Shown: positions 12,851 through 26,600 of the stretch, in pieces
Numbering within the stretch: the stretch's first letter is position 1
How the letters are laid out: each line of letters starts with the position of its first letter
Assembly (NCBI GenBank): GCA_019787685.1
Contig: JAHNUO010000016.1
Coordinates: forward strand, 124,001 to 188,000
Source of the DNA: Chiua virens
Taxonomy: Eukaryota; Basidiomycota; Agaricomycetes; Boletales; Boletaceae
Reading direction: 5' to 3'
DNA: 64,000 bases
Notes under the pieces: generated by a model
What the model saw: only the letters and a program-made list of their open reading frames with translations
The model's database searches: none
What the model was told of the DNA's origin: nothing
Translations under genes and position numbers: made by a program

Positions 12851-13689
12851 TCTGCAATGACGATTCAGTAATCGTATCCCACAGCGACAACCAAAGCAAC
12901 TGTATGTGTGTGTGAATGAGAACTGAGCGAGGTGAATCTCGAGCGATCGTACTGGATACACAATTGTTCAGCTGCACAGCTTACAAAACAGGAACTAAGT
13001 CGGATGACATGGCGTGCACGTCGAGGGGACGGCAGCGCCTGGCTGCTTGAAATTCAAAATTCAGAAAAGAGTGAGCCTGGAAGAGGAGTAGAATTATGCT
13101 GCTCACCTCAGGCCAGCAACGCTGTCTTTCTCGCAAGAACGACGGTATGAGCTAGTCTCGAACGGGTTTTCCAGTGGCGAATTGTTGGGCAGATCTCCCG
13201 ACTCGGAGACGCCGTGGTCCCTTGATTCGCCACGCTGGGGTTTGTGTGGTATCGGGCCCGTCCGGGTCGGTGCCGGAAGCTTCGCCCTAGAGCCGCATTC
13301 CGGGATCCTCTTTATTTCAATTACATATCACCGTCGACTTGGACTTACCGGGGTTAGCATCATGGACGGCATCACAACCATACCTTACATAGTCCCAATT
13401 TCCAAAAGAGTCTGATGCAATTCCAGACAATGATCTCGTAGGGGTGAGGCGACAAATTTCAAAGAAGTTGCCAGGTAGACCGCTTCTCACCAAAGTTTGA
13501 CGACCTGAGGATATGTGCCGGTGTGTGATGCAGTATCCGAATCGTTGTCACGTTCCTCGCTCAGTTGATGAAGGGCTAGGGCAACACACAACCAATAACC
13601 ACGTCGCGCACCTGCTTCAAGTCAAAAATGACACTGATCCTTTGGTGACCTTGTTCGTTTCTGTTAACCGAAGATGTCTACGGTCAGGG

Positions 13690-14480
13690 CTCATCCATCT
13701 CGAACGCCAGCAAACCATCCACGTGGGTAACTAGAACGAAACTCTAGTTCTACTTGAACGTGGGTGATTCTAATGCATTGTCCTCGATCTTTTGATACAC
13801 GCTCGATGAGAGTATGCTCACCGTCACGGGGACTCTTCTGCCCGACAGTCGAGGGACCTCGTTCGCAGGTGGCAGTTAATGAGATGTCGAGTGTTACGAT
13901 GTGACTGACCATGGCCAGAGAACGGACATAAAGCACCTGGTTGGTTTTCTTTACCCAAGCTTTGAGCGTTACCGGCGCAAGATCATATTCGGTTGGACGA
14001 TCAGGCAGACAGGCAGCAGGTGGACTGTATCGTGCCGTTCGATCTTGCTTCCTTCTAGGTGCGACCCACTCGCTTCCGTTTACCCACGCTATGGTTGAAG
14101 GCTGGTCGGGTTGAACCCCTCTCGGTGGTGAGGGTGAGCCTGTTGAAGTGGTAAATTGACCAATTTGCCTTTCTCGCTCCCTCTGTCTTCATCCATTCAT
14201 GAGCCTAAGACTGGTCTCGGGTAAGTCCACGGTACCAGAATGTCGCCCTGGATGCGTTTCCAGAGGGGAGGTTGTCGGCGAGGCAAATGGCAGTTGTGGT
14301 ACGGCACCGGACTTGCCAAGTTCATCCACACGAGGATGAATGGAAGAGCGGGCGACGGAGGCTTCTGAATTCCAGGTCAGAACAATAAGAAAGGTGTGAG
14401 ATGGTCACGAACCTGGTTATAGTCGAAAGCAGGACTCGGGGTAGGACTCGTAGGTATTTCAAGCTAAGGTGTCCGGGTCG
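13690..14480 (-). pseudogene. Relic of the WD40-protein C-terminal tail
   Basis: Blocks here match, in the same order and orientation, the non-repeat 3' part of the WD40 genes further right. GTGGGTGATTCTAATGC and GAGAGTATGCTCACCGTC (13758-13825) correspond to sequence at 35025-35085. TCCACACGAGGATGAATGGAAG (14324-14345) and GGTGTGAGATGGTCACGAACCTGG (14393-14416) correspond to 35620-35720. No long frame survives and the WD40 blades are absent. It is the most diverged copy in the window. Confidence 0.4.
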
Positions 14481-16081
14481 TGAGAACTCAATTGGAAAGA
14501 GATATAAGTATAGACTTGATATTTCTAGCCTGACCCTGGAGGATAATGTTGAGGCTACAGAGTGATTTTCCTGTCATTTTGTCCTATCGTGGAGAGAGCG
14601 AAATCGGGAGAATGCTGTCGTCACCCTTGATGCATGATGCATGATGACTGATCTGAGAGTGTGTGGATACGTCCCAAAGCGAGACTGAGCCACTTGTCAA
14701 GGCAGCAACAAGTCGACTGGCTAGAGCAGTCTCCAAGTTGTAATTAACGCTGTCATGAACATATAGTATTCGGCAAGTTGGGTCCCGGTGGAAAAGTCGA
14801 AAGGTTTGACTAACGGTTAGTCAAGCAGGCGGTGATAATTTTCCGACCGCCGTCGGACCAGACGAGAAGGTTGTTCGTCTCCGAAGATTCGGATCGGACC
14901 ACGAAATACGAAATTGGCAATTTGGCCACCAATTACTAGGAGCGAACCGGATTCCCATCGACTCATCGCCACATTCGTCGAATTCGAGCAAATATTTACT
15001 TTTCTCGTTCCCTGTAGTCCCTGTCGTGAATCCGGCGACACGTCCACTGCCCAGTGTCACGTTCCTTCACGTATGTTCTGCTCGCGTTGGCTTTCTGAAA
15101 TAGCCAGTACTAGACAGTAAACGGCCGGTACACCATCAACTCGAAATTCGGACCGCTATGTCATCTTCCGTCATACACATACTATGATATGTTCTGCTCA
15201 CACTGCCTTCCTGGAATAGCCCGCACTTCTGCTCAAATGACCAGACGGTAAATGTTCCCGCGCTGAAAATCTGAACATGTTTCGCTCACACGAACCTGTT
15301 CAACTAGTGACTGGTAGCACACTTGAACCACTCATGTGAACCTCCTCGAGCTTACCGTGGACTGAAATTCACGGAAGCCTTGTATCTTATCCTCCAATGC
15401 TATTCGGATCGTTGGACACGGAGCACCAGCCCCATACGTAAGTCAGCATGATGTTACGAATGTCGCGTTCTTATATCTCTCCGTCCTAAGTTCGATACGA
15501 AGGATCAATCAAGAATGATCAGTAACAGAATTGTAAGCTTGTCATTCGAGTCACTCCCACTTTTAATACTGAAAGTTGTCAATCATTCATACAGGTCGTC
15601 GCCACTCTTTCTGTCTGCCTCCCCATTGACACGCGTAGTATAGTTCAGTGAGATACTGATAACCTCACTAGCCTTTGTTTTCATGGTCACCTACTGAATT
15701 CTTTCTGAATTGCGAGTGGCGGTTATCTGGTTTACTGTGCGATGGGATAAGATTGACAGAGAGCTGTTCCTTTTTAATCCTCCCTGACTTTGAGACTTCA
15801 ACAAACAGAGCGAAGTGAGCCTTGCAGTGAACGCGAGGGGATGTGACGCGGCTGGCATCCCCTTTCACAGTCCAATGTCCATTGGGAGAGCTTTTCGAGG
15901 TGTGTATCTGCGGAAAGACGAAACTCAACATGTCCAAGTTATTGGTCATCTTGCAGATTGTTTAACGTTTCGGACGTTCATGATACCGATAGTTGGCCTA
16001 GAACGAATCAAGTGGACGCGTACACGACCTATTTCCAGGTTCCACTAGGTGGGCCCAGATGAAGGATAAATCTCTTTGCGC
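14481..16081. other. Intergenic, no gene recognised
   Basis: Contains a short GATGCAT tandem at about 14630-14650 and small palindromes, otherwise nothing I can assign. The minus-strand frame at 15668-15949 (93 codons) shows no recognisable motif. Confidence 0.4.
14806..14824. repeat. Perfect palindrome, 9-bp arms
   Basis: TTGACTAAC-G-GTTAGTCAA reads identically on both strands apart from the central base. It could be a dimeric factor binding site or chance; no gene start is close enough to decide. Confidence 0.4.
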
Positions 16082-16089
16082 CTTCCCGT

Positions 16090-16711
16090 TAGTGATGCCA
16101 TGGCCCGGCCTGAAAGCCTTGAGCCAGCCAACCTAGGCCCCCCCAAACCGGGACCGTCTCACCCTCGCCTTCGCCACCCTTGCCCATTCCACCATCTTGT
16201 CATTTCGCCAGTGCCCTCGCCATCCTTGCCTTCCATATCACCCTCGCTGTCTCACCCTCACCCTCACTCACCTCATGTGCAAATCTGAACACGAGCATAT
16301 AGCCATTCGCGTTCATATTTGCACACGAGTGTATGGGTTTTCGCCACCTCGCCTTCGCCCTCTGCCTCTCACCCTCCCCTGCCCACACCTACCTGGGCTA
16401 CCTACCGTGTATCCACCCACCTCACTGCAAGCGCACTCGCCCATGCGCCCCCACTCGTGACGAGTGACAACGGCAACGAGACAGCGAATGCATGCACACA
16501 CGCAGACAACAAGCCTGCATGTGCGTGCGTGCTCGCTCGTCTGGCCACGTGCTGTACCCGTTAAGCCACGGCCCAGGCCTAAGCCGTGGCTTTCTGGCCG
16601 GGCTGGCCGGCTTTGAGGGCTTTGGTGGCGCAAGGCCCGGCCCTCGATTTTATGAGGCCGGAAGCCTTCAAAGCCGGGGCTTTCAGGCCGGGCCGGGCTG
16701 TGGCATCACTA
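16090..16711. mobile_element. hAT-like non-autonomous element (MITE), 622 bp
   Basis: The element starts TAGTGATGCCA and ends TGGCATCACTA, and the next inner bases are also inverted complements (GGCCCGGCCTGAAAGCC on the left, GGCTTTCAGGCCGGGCC on the right). It is flanked by CTTCCCGT (16082-16089) and CTTCCCCT (16712-16719), an 8-bp target-site duplication with one mismatch. Eight-base duplications and TAG..CTA termini fit the hAT superfamily. The interior is C/T-rich on the left and GGCC-rich on the right, with a hairpin GCCACGGC/GCCGTGGC at about 16564-16590. There is no transposase frame, so it must rely on an autonomous relative. Family assignment is inference from termini and duplication length. 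Confidence 0.7.
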
Positions 16712-16719
16712 CTTCCCCT

Positions 16720-19716
16720 GCAGCTTTTGACTCGAAGTGAGCTGTCACCGATTTCTGCTACCGCTTATTAGTGTAGATTCATGAATATGACCATCGCTCA
16801 ACGTTGCAGCGACCTGTCCTTTTACTCAGTCGACAGCGATAACAGCTCGTATCAACTACATGAGGTATCCCCTGACGATAAAGAGAACTATTTGGCTGTA
16901 CCGGGATAATGATCCAAACCGAATGTTACGTCCGGGCACTTGTGTCTAGTTGACAATCCCAGAAGCTGCCCACGCATAAACTAAAAGTTCTCTGAGCATT
17001 GTGCCACATGAATACACACGAAACCTTGCGGCCCAGGAAGCCTCGCCTCGATCGCCGGTATGTTTTAGCGTTCACCGAAAAAATTGGACATGGGTATGCC
17101 ACATCAATGTTCTATTATAAACCCGTTTTCAATTGAGACTATCTCATCTTCGGAGTTATTCCATCCTCAGGGTTCATTTGGATAACCCAGGCCACACGCT
17201 GTACAAATTACTCTGTCAACCCGCAGTCACGATCTTGAACGTCGAACTGGTAGTGTTAGCCGTCGTTGGATGTTAATGCGATTGCTCGCGACGTACGGCG
17301 ACTGAGCACTGGTAATCTAACCAATACATCAAATTACTCACCAGGGATGGAATCCTTTATTTCTTCGCGTATGTTCTCATCTCTATTTTTAAGTTCATTT
17401 CCATTGGCCATTCATCGACTCTTACATATCAACTGTAATCACTCGAAACATTTATCACACTGTCAGGACCTGGTTCATTGTGAGCATACGAGACGTGTCG
17501 AGTCTGGCATCGACAAGTGCTCTGCAGTTCTGAGGCAGAAGGCCCCTTATGATGCGACTTGAGATATCTGTTTCCCTACATGAAGTATGGGCACAACCCA
17601 CCGTTGCAGGCATTGTCGCCACAATTGTCGTTCTCACACTGTGCAAAAGGTTATAATCTCTTGGGAAAGGTAGTGCGGACACAAGTATGCACTTAACTCA
17701 GTATAAAACACGAGGAATCAGTTACAAGGAGATAACCTTATCATCGAAAGTGGGATATGGCAATTTCCAGCACTCAATGGTCAACTATACCCACAAAGGC
17801 ATTGATTACCTGGGATCCGAATGTTGCTGGACTACATTCTCTTGAATGCACAATCCCCCCCCATTGGAATGAGCTGTCCGAGGGATCCTGAATATTGACC
17901 ACACGCATCTTGATAGGACGGAATCTTGATATGACGTGACCATCATTGCCATTGAATATTGACTCTTGATCCAGCCACCAGCTTGAAGCTTGAGTTCGGT
18001 CCTACTTGAAGTCTGAGCCTGAGTCTACTCCGAGTCGCCAGCATCGATGTGACGTTATGTAATCAGCAAACACCAATCATTCGCCGATGCAGTCTGAGTC
18101 ACCTTTGAGCTCTCTCTTTGCTCTCCTTTACCATCTGAATATGCTTACCATCCTATGAGAATCAAACCCTAAAGTCTTGAGAAGAATTCGAAGTGACCCA
18201 CAATAATCCTCTGGGGTGCTATTATGGCGGTCTACTGGCTGCTGTCACCATGATTTCTCTCACCAGCCATGGGACTAAGAGAAAAACACTGACCATGCTT
18301 TACAGTAGACTCTGTAGTGCCCACCGCACGTCAATTATCATCCCAGCCCGAGGCATGTTTTATTAAAATTATTATGCAGACCTCTTGTGTCTGACTTAAG
18401 TTTGAGTTTGTTACTGTCAGACCCCGAAATTAAACACAGAATAGGTCTCGACCTCAGGATTCGACCCTAGAACTTATCAAAACTGAGGCCCAAACAGGCG
18501 CCTGGTCCAACCTGGGGCTTCAAAGGCCCAAGGTCCCGGTCCCGTTACTGTTAGTAACTGATTTTCAAGCTCATTGTGAACTCCAGGTACAATATAATCT
18601 TCATGTGAATTGTTGCAGGAGGGAAACAGATGAAAACCTAACTTAGATTTAGACCGAAACCTAGATGGTTCTCTGCGGAGCGCGGTGCGGCCACTCAGTT
18701 CGGGTCCAACCGGTCGGACTTGCATACACGAGCGGACCGGGATGAAACACCGATTCACTTACCCATGATTACATAATGATTCCTAATCCATAGAAACAAT
18801 GCATGCAATGCTACATATGGTTGTCAAATTCCACTTTAGTCATTATTTTCTCATACAGCACTGTCTCGAACAGCCTGCCTCAAGGCAGCTGGCCGCTCAA
18901 CAATCTGCGTACGTATCAGCGCGTTCAAAGTGATGAAGGATACTGTGGCTTATAATATTGGCCGCCCATCAATGTGCCATTCTGTTGTGCACTTAGTAAC
19001 GAAGACTTCTTTGATTCATTCGACTACTTATTGATAGGCCATCACAGCGGCTTATTTCTCCAAACCTCAATCTAAAGGGGCTTCACGCCGCAAAGGCAAG
19101 TCGAACCGGTTTTCCCACAGGAATCCCACTGCGAGTCATTTAAATCATATATGATTAGCCAGTCACGAAAGAAATTCCGTAAGGGAACTTTGTTTGAGCT
19201 CGAGGTCGAATCGAAGGGTATTATGCCGTGTATTACTCATTCACATACTAGGCGGTTCGCTTTAGTCAAATCGTCGGTCGTAAGCTCTCCGCACGACAGC
19301 ATCGACATGCTCCAGCCTCAGAGACTGCCAGTATGTTTTCAGTCTCCACTTTCCATTTTTCTCGTCTGCATGTAATGTCACTAAAGGGTACGTCTTTTGC
19401 AAGGCCTGCTGTGGGCAGATAGCATGATTCAATTGCGAAGTTTTTGTTTCTTCCGCAATTTAAAGCCACTAAGCATAGCTCTCATTTCGGCTCATCAATC
19501 GGGCGCGAACCAGAACTGAATTGCAATGGACGGAGGATTTAAGGGTCGCAATGATCACAGCCGCCGCATCTTCCAATACACATTGTCTGTGCAACTCGAC
19601 AGCACGCCCACATTCTTTTTACCTCCTTCGCGTTCACATTTCAAGCCATGAGCGAGTGGCAACTGGTATGCGGGTCAAATGGATTGCGGTGAGATGATTC
19701 TAGACTACGTTTTACG
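16720..19716. other. Intergenic, no gene recognised
   Basis: About 3 kb with only short frames. 18480-18760 is locally GC-rich and could be a decayed repeat, but I found no termini. The stretch just before 19717 must hold the P450 promoter. Confidence 0.4.
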
Positions 19717-21849
19717 ATGCAATCTCAAGTATTCGCGCTCCCGAACAGCGTACTGAGTTTCGTGCCCGTTGTTGCGAGCATAGTTGCCGCCCCCATCGTC
19801 ATTCCAAGACTATTCAAGAGCTCTAATGTATGTATAAAGAACGCGTATCTCATTCCATCCCTCACCTGGTCCCCCTCAGCTTGATGCGATTCCAACCATT
19901 GGTTCTAACAGCTGGTTTGGATCATGGTTAGCTGGTTACAAGTTCTATGTGAATGCTATAGATCTCATTCAAGAGGGATACGAGAAGGCAAGTAATTAAT
20001 CTTTGATTCTTGAATGCTCACTAACTCAGTGTTACCAATTCGCAGTACAACCGTGCACCATTTAAGATCACAGATATCTCCCACTGGATTGTGGTTCTGA
20101 GCAGTCGCCAGCACGTGGAAGAGATACGGAAGGCTCCCGACGATGTACTTTCTCTCCGAGAAGCAAAGAATGATGTGAGGAGCTATTCCGTAAATGTTCG
20201 TACTTGAACAACACTCAAATGCTGTCGACAGGAGGTGAAGCTGGAGTACACGATGGGCTCTGAGCTATTTCACAATCCGTACCACATTGAGGTCGTCCGT
20301 GCCCAGCTCACTCGTAGCATCAACACCCGGCACCCTGAGATAATAGATGAAATTTCTGCTGCATTCGAAGAGTCTCTGGGCCTGAAAGACAACGGTGAGT
20401 CATACAATTCTGGTCCTGTCAATATATTTCCTGAGGCTGTGGGTATTTAGAGTGGAAGGGTGTCCCCGCCATCAACACCATTCAACAAGTTGTGTGCAGA
20501 ACTAGTAATAGGATGTTTGTCGGACTTCCATTGTGTATGTATGCTTTTGTTTCTTGTGTATTTTATCCTGATTGGTTCAAACCGATAGGTCGAAACAAGG
20601 ATTGGGTAGATCTCAACATACGACACACAATAGACATATTTCTAGGAGCGTTGGTAATTCGGCAGTTCCCTCGTGTGCTATCATCGTATGTATTCGGCTA
20701 CCGCTCGCACGCCTTGACACCTGATCGTTTTGTAGCTTCATCACAAATTTCGTGACCAATATTCCGAAAAGCAGGAAAGAGGGTACGAAGCTCCTAGGGC
20801 CTATAATCGAGGAACGATTGAAGTTACAGGAGGAGTACGGAAAGGACTGGGCCGACAAACCGGTTCGTGCCGTTTGTCTTTCACTGGCTGTTATATCGAG
20901 TAAAGTATTGGCAGAATGATCTCCTCTCTTGGATGTTGGATGAGGCACCCGACGGCCCAGAACGTACCGCCGAGCTTTTGACAGCCCGTGTTTTGTCGAT
21001 CAACGTTGCTGCCATCCATGTAAGTTTCCATGAGTCCTATTGACTAAGTTCCATGTCTCATTGACGTCTCTCACAGACGACTTCGAATGTACGTACGTTG
21101 GAGAATCTCCTAGTGTCATGTCTAACCATGCTTCGCCTTAGAGTTTCGGACATGCACTCTTCCTTTTGGCGGCAAATCCTCAGTACATCCAACCGCTTCG
21201 GGATGAGGTGGACTCCGTCGTGGAAAAGGAGGGATGGTCGAAAGCCTCATTGGGGAAGATGTACAAGATTGACAGCTTTTTGAGGGAAACCCAACGTGTG
21301 ATTGGCATCGGCGCTGGTGAGTTGGTTCATTCCCACACCGATGACCCAGCACGAAGTTCACTTGCTAACGCCACCATGACAGTAAGCATGACACGCAAGG
21401 CCCTCAAAGACTTTACGTTCTCAGACGGGACATTTATACCCAAGGGAACAAGGGTCGTTGCGCCTGCTCTACCTCTGCATCTCGACGATCAATACTACGA
21501 CAATGCGCAAGTATTCGATCCGTTCCGATTCTCTAATATGCGTGACGGGGGTGAGGGTGCCAAACACCAATTTGCTTCAACCAGTCCCGAATACTTGCCC
21601 TTCGGGCATGGTAAGCACGCATGGTATGTGCCGATTGTTCTGCTATTGGAATGTGCACTGGTCTCATACGTACCCGTTAGTCCCGGCCGATTCTTTGCGG
21701 TCACTGAGCTTAAAACCATGTTGGCTCATGTCGTCGCAACCTACGATGTCAAGTTGGAAGATAACCAGGCCCGTCCAAAGGAAATTCGATTTGGTGTTGA
21801 CATTGCAGCCGACCAATCTGCTAGTGTTATGTTCAGAAAGAGGGTTTAG
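19717..21849 (+). CDS. Cytochrome P450 monooxygenase, about 11 introns, apparently intact
   Basis: Exons splice cleanly from ATG 19717 (MQSQVFALPNSVLSFVPV) to TAG 21847. The start and first exons are 19717-19827, 19880-19987, 20046-20174, 20232-20394, 20451-20534, 20589-20685, 20736-20862 and 20915 onward, with further splices near 21020-21075, 21090-21141, 21316-21382 and 21623-21680. The N-terminal hydrophobic segment is a membrane anchor. An I-helix-like region is split over two introns (NVAAIHTTSNSFGHALFLL), followed by an ExxR (ETQR) and PFRFS. The heme loop is FGHGKHACPGRFFA, carrying the axial Cys, reconstituted across the last intron. The overall pattern resembles the fungal ent-kaurene-oxidase-like P450 group. 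It probably oxidises a hydrophobic metabolite at the ER; substrate unknown. It converges on the oxidoreductase-lipase gene 1.8 kb downstream. No frame slip was found. Confidence 0.85.
19988..20045 (+). other. GC-AG intron in the P450
   Basis: The donor reads AAG|GCAAGT and the acceptor CGCAG|TAC. Both flanking exons stay in frame (..QEGYEK then YNRAPFK). All other introns of this gene use GT. Confidence 0.65.
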
Positions 21850-23606
21850 GCGATGCGTTTGAACATGGTGATTTCAATGGACAGATTTTCTTTGAACTGG
21901 TCTAACTCTATACCCTCATTAAACCGTCTGACTTTCTGTAGATTTAGAGTGTGGACTTACTGTCTCCCTAGATCTCTCTGGATAACGTCCGAATGCCCTG
22001 TCATATATCAATCATATTTTGTTCTTCAATCTACCGGCGGCTTGATATGTGATCAATTGGTCGCTGATGAAAACAGGCGGAGAAGCACTGCGTTGACCAA
22101 CATTCTGTTGCGATCACGGTCCGCCATATCTCACACGCCAAGTCTCCTTTCTCATACCGACGTGTCTGGGAACCAATCGATCATAAATTATCCAGGCAAT
22201 GTTGCTCGTGGAGAGAACCTTGCCCTCGCGGCAAAATTCTCGAAAGTCGTCAGATACTAAGCAGGATGGTCGATGGATGCAACAGGCTCACATTATCTAC
22301 AAGCCGCTGCCAATAACTTCCATGCGTAAAAACCAGGTGTGTCAAATCCGGTAGTGGAGATAAGAGCGTGAGAATTGTGGCGAGTCGCACCGGTTCGACT
22401 TGCGTAGTACACAGTAAGCAGACCGCAGTTCATCTGAAGAAATGCGGGTTTTATCGCGAAAAAATCGTTGTCTCCAAGGAAACTTACAAGAAGTCTGAGA
22501 TGATAACATCATCTCATCAATGTCCCTTGATGAATTTCTGGAAGAAACCGGTGATTGAGAGATCATTGAAGAATGAATAAATTTCCGATTTGATCGGAGA
22601 TGATTGGAGCTGGGCGTGATTCGGGACCTTTCCGGGGAACTCGTTGTGTCAGCCAGCAGCTTCCGAAACGAGCCAAAATTGTATCACCCCTGGCAGAGGC
22701 CAGCGACTCGAAGTGGCATTCCAGGACGACACACTCGAAATTTTCTTGACATGGTCCATCCTAACCATAGATGTTGCTGCATTGTGAGCAGTAGTGACTG
22801 TTATGATATGATCCCGTTTCCCACTATTAGGTCGCCAAAGGATTACCGAGATCTAGGTGCCGCAGCAGAGTTTGGGGCGCAGCTGAGGCAAAAGCTGAAA
22901 TCTCCGGAATGATGTCCAAATGTAAGTATCTGCACGGTTTAAGCTTGCTGACCAGAATGCCGTGGACGAAGGGAAAGACACGAAACGTGTTTCGAGGCGT
23001 TAAGTCCCGAGAAAGCACCCCTGGGGAGTGGTTACGAGTAGGGCAAGTAACCGTTGCTGCGGACGAGATAGAAGCGGAATTATCGGGAGGCGTCTGTCGC
23101 ACATCTCCAATGGTCCGAAAATCCCTTCTCCGCGGGCCTCACGCCTGGCAGCCTGGGTCTGTTTTAGTGAGCATTACTTAAGGTTCAACGTTCAGCTTTC
23201 AACTTGAAGGCGACCTGCTTAGTTTGACCAGACTGGTTTTCCATCGAACCGTTATTTGGTATTTCGCTGCAATGCGATACCACCAACAGATGTCGCCTTT
23301 CTGTGCTGGGATCTTTCAGTGGACGTATGTACCGTTCTTTGAGCGCGCTCTCAGATTCAGAGCCCATTCGCCTCGCACAGATATCATCAAGTCAGTGGGG
23401 ATATCGTTCGGTACACTCGTGCATCAGAGTGAATATCTAACAGACCATTGGTGTTTCGTCACATTCAAGAGGTCAGACGTGTCTTCATCAGGAAACTCAA
23501 CCTCTTTGGCTACTATTGTACAAAATACATGAGTTATCGAGCCAAGAGACATTTCGGATATGTCCATCAACATCATCGTACATCAGACCCACCTCGGTGT
23601 TGTTCC
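21850..23606. other. Intergenic between convergent genes
   Basis: Holds the 3' UTRs of the P450 and of the fusion gene. The last 80 bp or so are similar to the region after 53423 (for example GGTGGGTCTGATGTACGATGATGTTGATGGACAT versus its partner), so the inverted duplication extends beyond the stop codon. No further gene is supported. Confidence 0.4.
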
Positions 23607-26600
23607 TCAACCTGCCAAATCATAGATGACCGGGAAAAAGGAAGGAGAAAGTCCTGTCTGATCCACCCATGGTTGTATGTCAATCCCCACTTCATCATGG
23701 TATGCCTTCAGGTGCTGGAACACGAGACGTTCCACGTCATTATTTGTACGTGGCTCTTCTTCATCGAAATCATGGGCACAAGTGAAGTACTGGCTGGGGA
23801 TAGGCTTGTATACCAGCTGCGATATCTCAGATCTGTGGCACATTGCTCCGATAGCCGTCAAGACCTTCCCAAGCTTGTCTGGTGGTGAAGTAACCAGGCT
23901 AGAAAGGTTGTACAGGTTCTGCTTGGGGGAAAGGCCTTTGTCGATGCACCAGGCCTGTGGGACAACATCACGGCGGTTGACCAAGTTGAGGTTCCATCCT
24001 TTGTGACTGTGCAATTTGTCCAACCGACGAGCTGGGAAGGTCGCCTCGAACGAGTCAGCGAAGGCGGTGTTTCCAGCACTAGGAACTCCACTGGGGTACG
24101 TGAAGACGTCCTTCACATTTTCGGAGAGGATACCCCCGTCCTCGACCAGCGCGAGCGCAATCGCGACAGCAACGCCACCGCCGATACCATGGCCTGTAAA
24201 GATAAATCTAACAGAGGGGACATCATCTGAGTTCATGTCGTTGAGGACGTCGCCGATGAAGTCGAGGAGCGTCTTTCCCACTGCTGGGGTACCTGCCGGT
24301 GCTGGATTGTTGAGCACCCGATACGCCGAATCCGCCGTTATGAAGGAAACCCATCGGCCACCCGGCTTCTCATCGTTCGAACTCAGCACATGGCGCTCTG
24401 GCTCGTTTGTGAGCCCACCATCACTTTTCACCCATCCATCGAAGTTCGCGACAGGGTCCACGGTGTCGCGTCGTGCGCCGGTGACAGCGATGACATAGGT
24501 AGGGTGCAAGGTGCCGTCCTCGAACCTGACATTCGGGTGGTAGGTCATATACCATGCAATATCAAGTCCAGTCGTCTTGCTCCTTGAGTTCTGTTTCCAT
24601 ACAGCCGGTCCCCACACCACATGCCAATCTTCCTGAACGGGATTCCCTCTGGAGTCCAATTTGGTGGTCGGGACGATCGGGAGGCAAGCTTTCACCTTGA
24701 TGGCGAGGGCCGCTGTGAGCTCCTCAGTCGTCCCCTTCAAATGATTGGCCAAGGAAGAAGCGATAGACATCGTAAAGACCTGTCGGAAGATCTCATTGTT
24801 GTGCAACTTCATCGCTAGATCCTGCGCGTAGCCACACATGGTAAGCGTTGCTGGAATCAATGGGTCAGACATTGAATGGATAATCGAGGTCTGCACGCAC
24901 GATTCCAGGACCCAGACGTCGGGAACAGCGCAGCACCGGTAGCATAGACGTTGCCGCAACCAAGGACTCGGTAGTTGGAGTCGACGGATGGGTATGCCAT
25001 GTGTCGGTCAAGCTTCGGATTGGCTTCTTCCAGCCTAGGATGAGTGGGAAGGTTATCGTCCATGTATAGTGTTGACGCCTCGTGGACAATTCCGGACATC
25101 TGGAAATTCTTCTCTGAGGGTTCTGACTTGTCCCATTTACCCGTTCCATCGCCGTTGTCGTGCCAATATTCAATTTCGTCCTTCTCGTTGCCAGCCATAG
25201 CGGCAATGGAGTCGAGTCTAATCAATACACGTGCCGTCACAACAACGCCAGTACTGAAGCAGTTGCATACACTTACGTGGCCTTATGCATGACTGTGCGT
25301 AATTTTCTGTCGTTTTCAGACATCGTGAGCATGAGGCGAATGTTTGTCGTCTTATCCGCGCCTTCCTTATCAAAGATGACACGAGTGCGAGTGTCTTCTT
25401 CATCAGCGTTGTTTTCTGACTCTTCGTCGACGTGATCCTCTCCGACTGGCTTGCCCTGTTCCTCGATTTCACCCAGCATAACGCACGCTAAAACGTAAAT
25501 CAATGTTGGTCTTTGTAACAGTTGGGCGATAGTATTACCAATGATGACGTGTTTTTGGGAATCCTTTAGTTGAGCGTCCGTCGGCGTCGAGAAGAAGTCG
25601 GGACATAATCTTGCAGCGTCCTGCCTCTGTTCCTTGGGATGAGGTGAATAGATCACCGTAATGTCGGCGTGATACTGTAACTGGACCCCGCTGCCAGTCA
25701 CGGTGTCCGGCGCTTCTCCAGCAAGATAGTAAGCTGCGATCTCGAGGGGATCCGTTTGTTCGTCGCTTCTTTCGGGATCATTTGACTCATTCAACTCGCT
25801 CAGGTCGTCGCGACCCGGACGGTTCGAGTGACGGCCATTCCTTCGCTTATCCTTTTCCTCTCTCTCATCTACACGGCGCTGCTTTTCAGCGTCGAGCTTT
25901 ACCTTCAGACTTTCCGGAAGGGGGAAACGCGCATTAATATGTGTGAGGAAGTGACCACTGAGTCGCGATCCAGCTCTCCTTTGCTGCTTCTTGATAGAAT
26001 TCAGGACGATGGTGCAAGCAGGCATGGAACCGGTGGCAAGGATGATGTTGGGTTTCTTCGCGCGAGGGAAGCTCAACGCGCCGCGAGACGTGCGCAGTAC
26101 GTCTGCCCGTTTAGCTGCGTCCAGGGGATCGACGTCAAAGTTTTCGACGACAACGTTCGTCGCAATCGTCAGGGGTGAACCCTTGCCCTTCTTCGCGAGT
26201 TCGCGCTGTCGCTCGAATATGTTCAGCAGAGGACCAGGGGTCGAGAACTTCTCGAAGACGACTTTGGACATTCCCGTCGACTTCCCGACAGCGAGATCGG
26301 CAGGTTCCCCATATGTCGCTGTTTCAATCGTTTTGTGGTCCAAAGTGAGCGCCTCGTTGAATTGGTCCTCAATGTATTCCTGAAGGGCCTGGTACTCCCC
26401 GTCATAAAGTTGGCTCGGTTCGACCACATGAAGCAGCTCCTTGCATTCCTCCCAGAACTTCCCTGGTTTGGCAGTCTCAACCATTGACTGCGGAAAGTCT
26501 CGGAATAGTTTCAAGGGTGGCCTCGGCGAAAATGCAGACCAGAAAGGGCTTCGTCCCGCCGAAAAAGGGGAAAGACCCGTGTACAAACTAATCGGAGCGA

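Noticed and set aside
16076..16633. Several open frames of 60-106 codons
   Set aside because: They lie inside the hAT-like MITE and reflect its C-rich/GGCC-rich sequence, not a transposase.
24016..24498. 160-codon plus-strand frame (repeated at 52532-53014 on the other strand)
   Set aside because: Conserved in both copies only because it lies opposite the conserved fusion gene.
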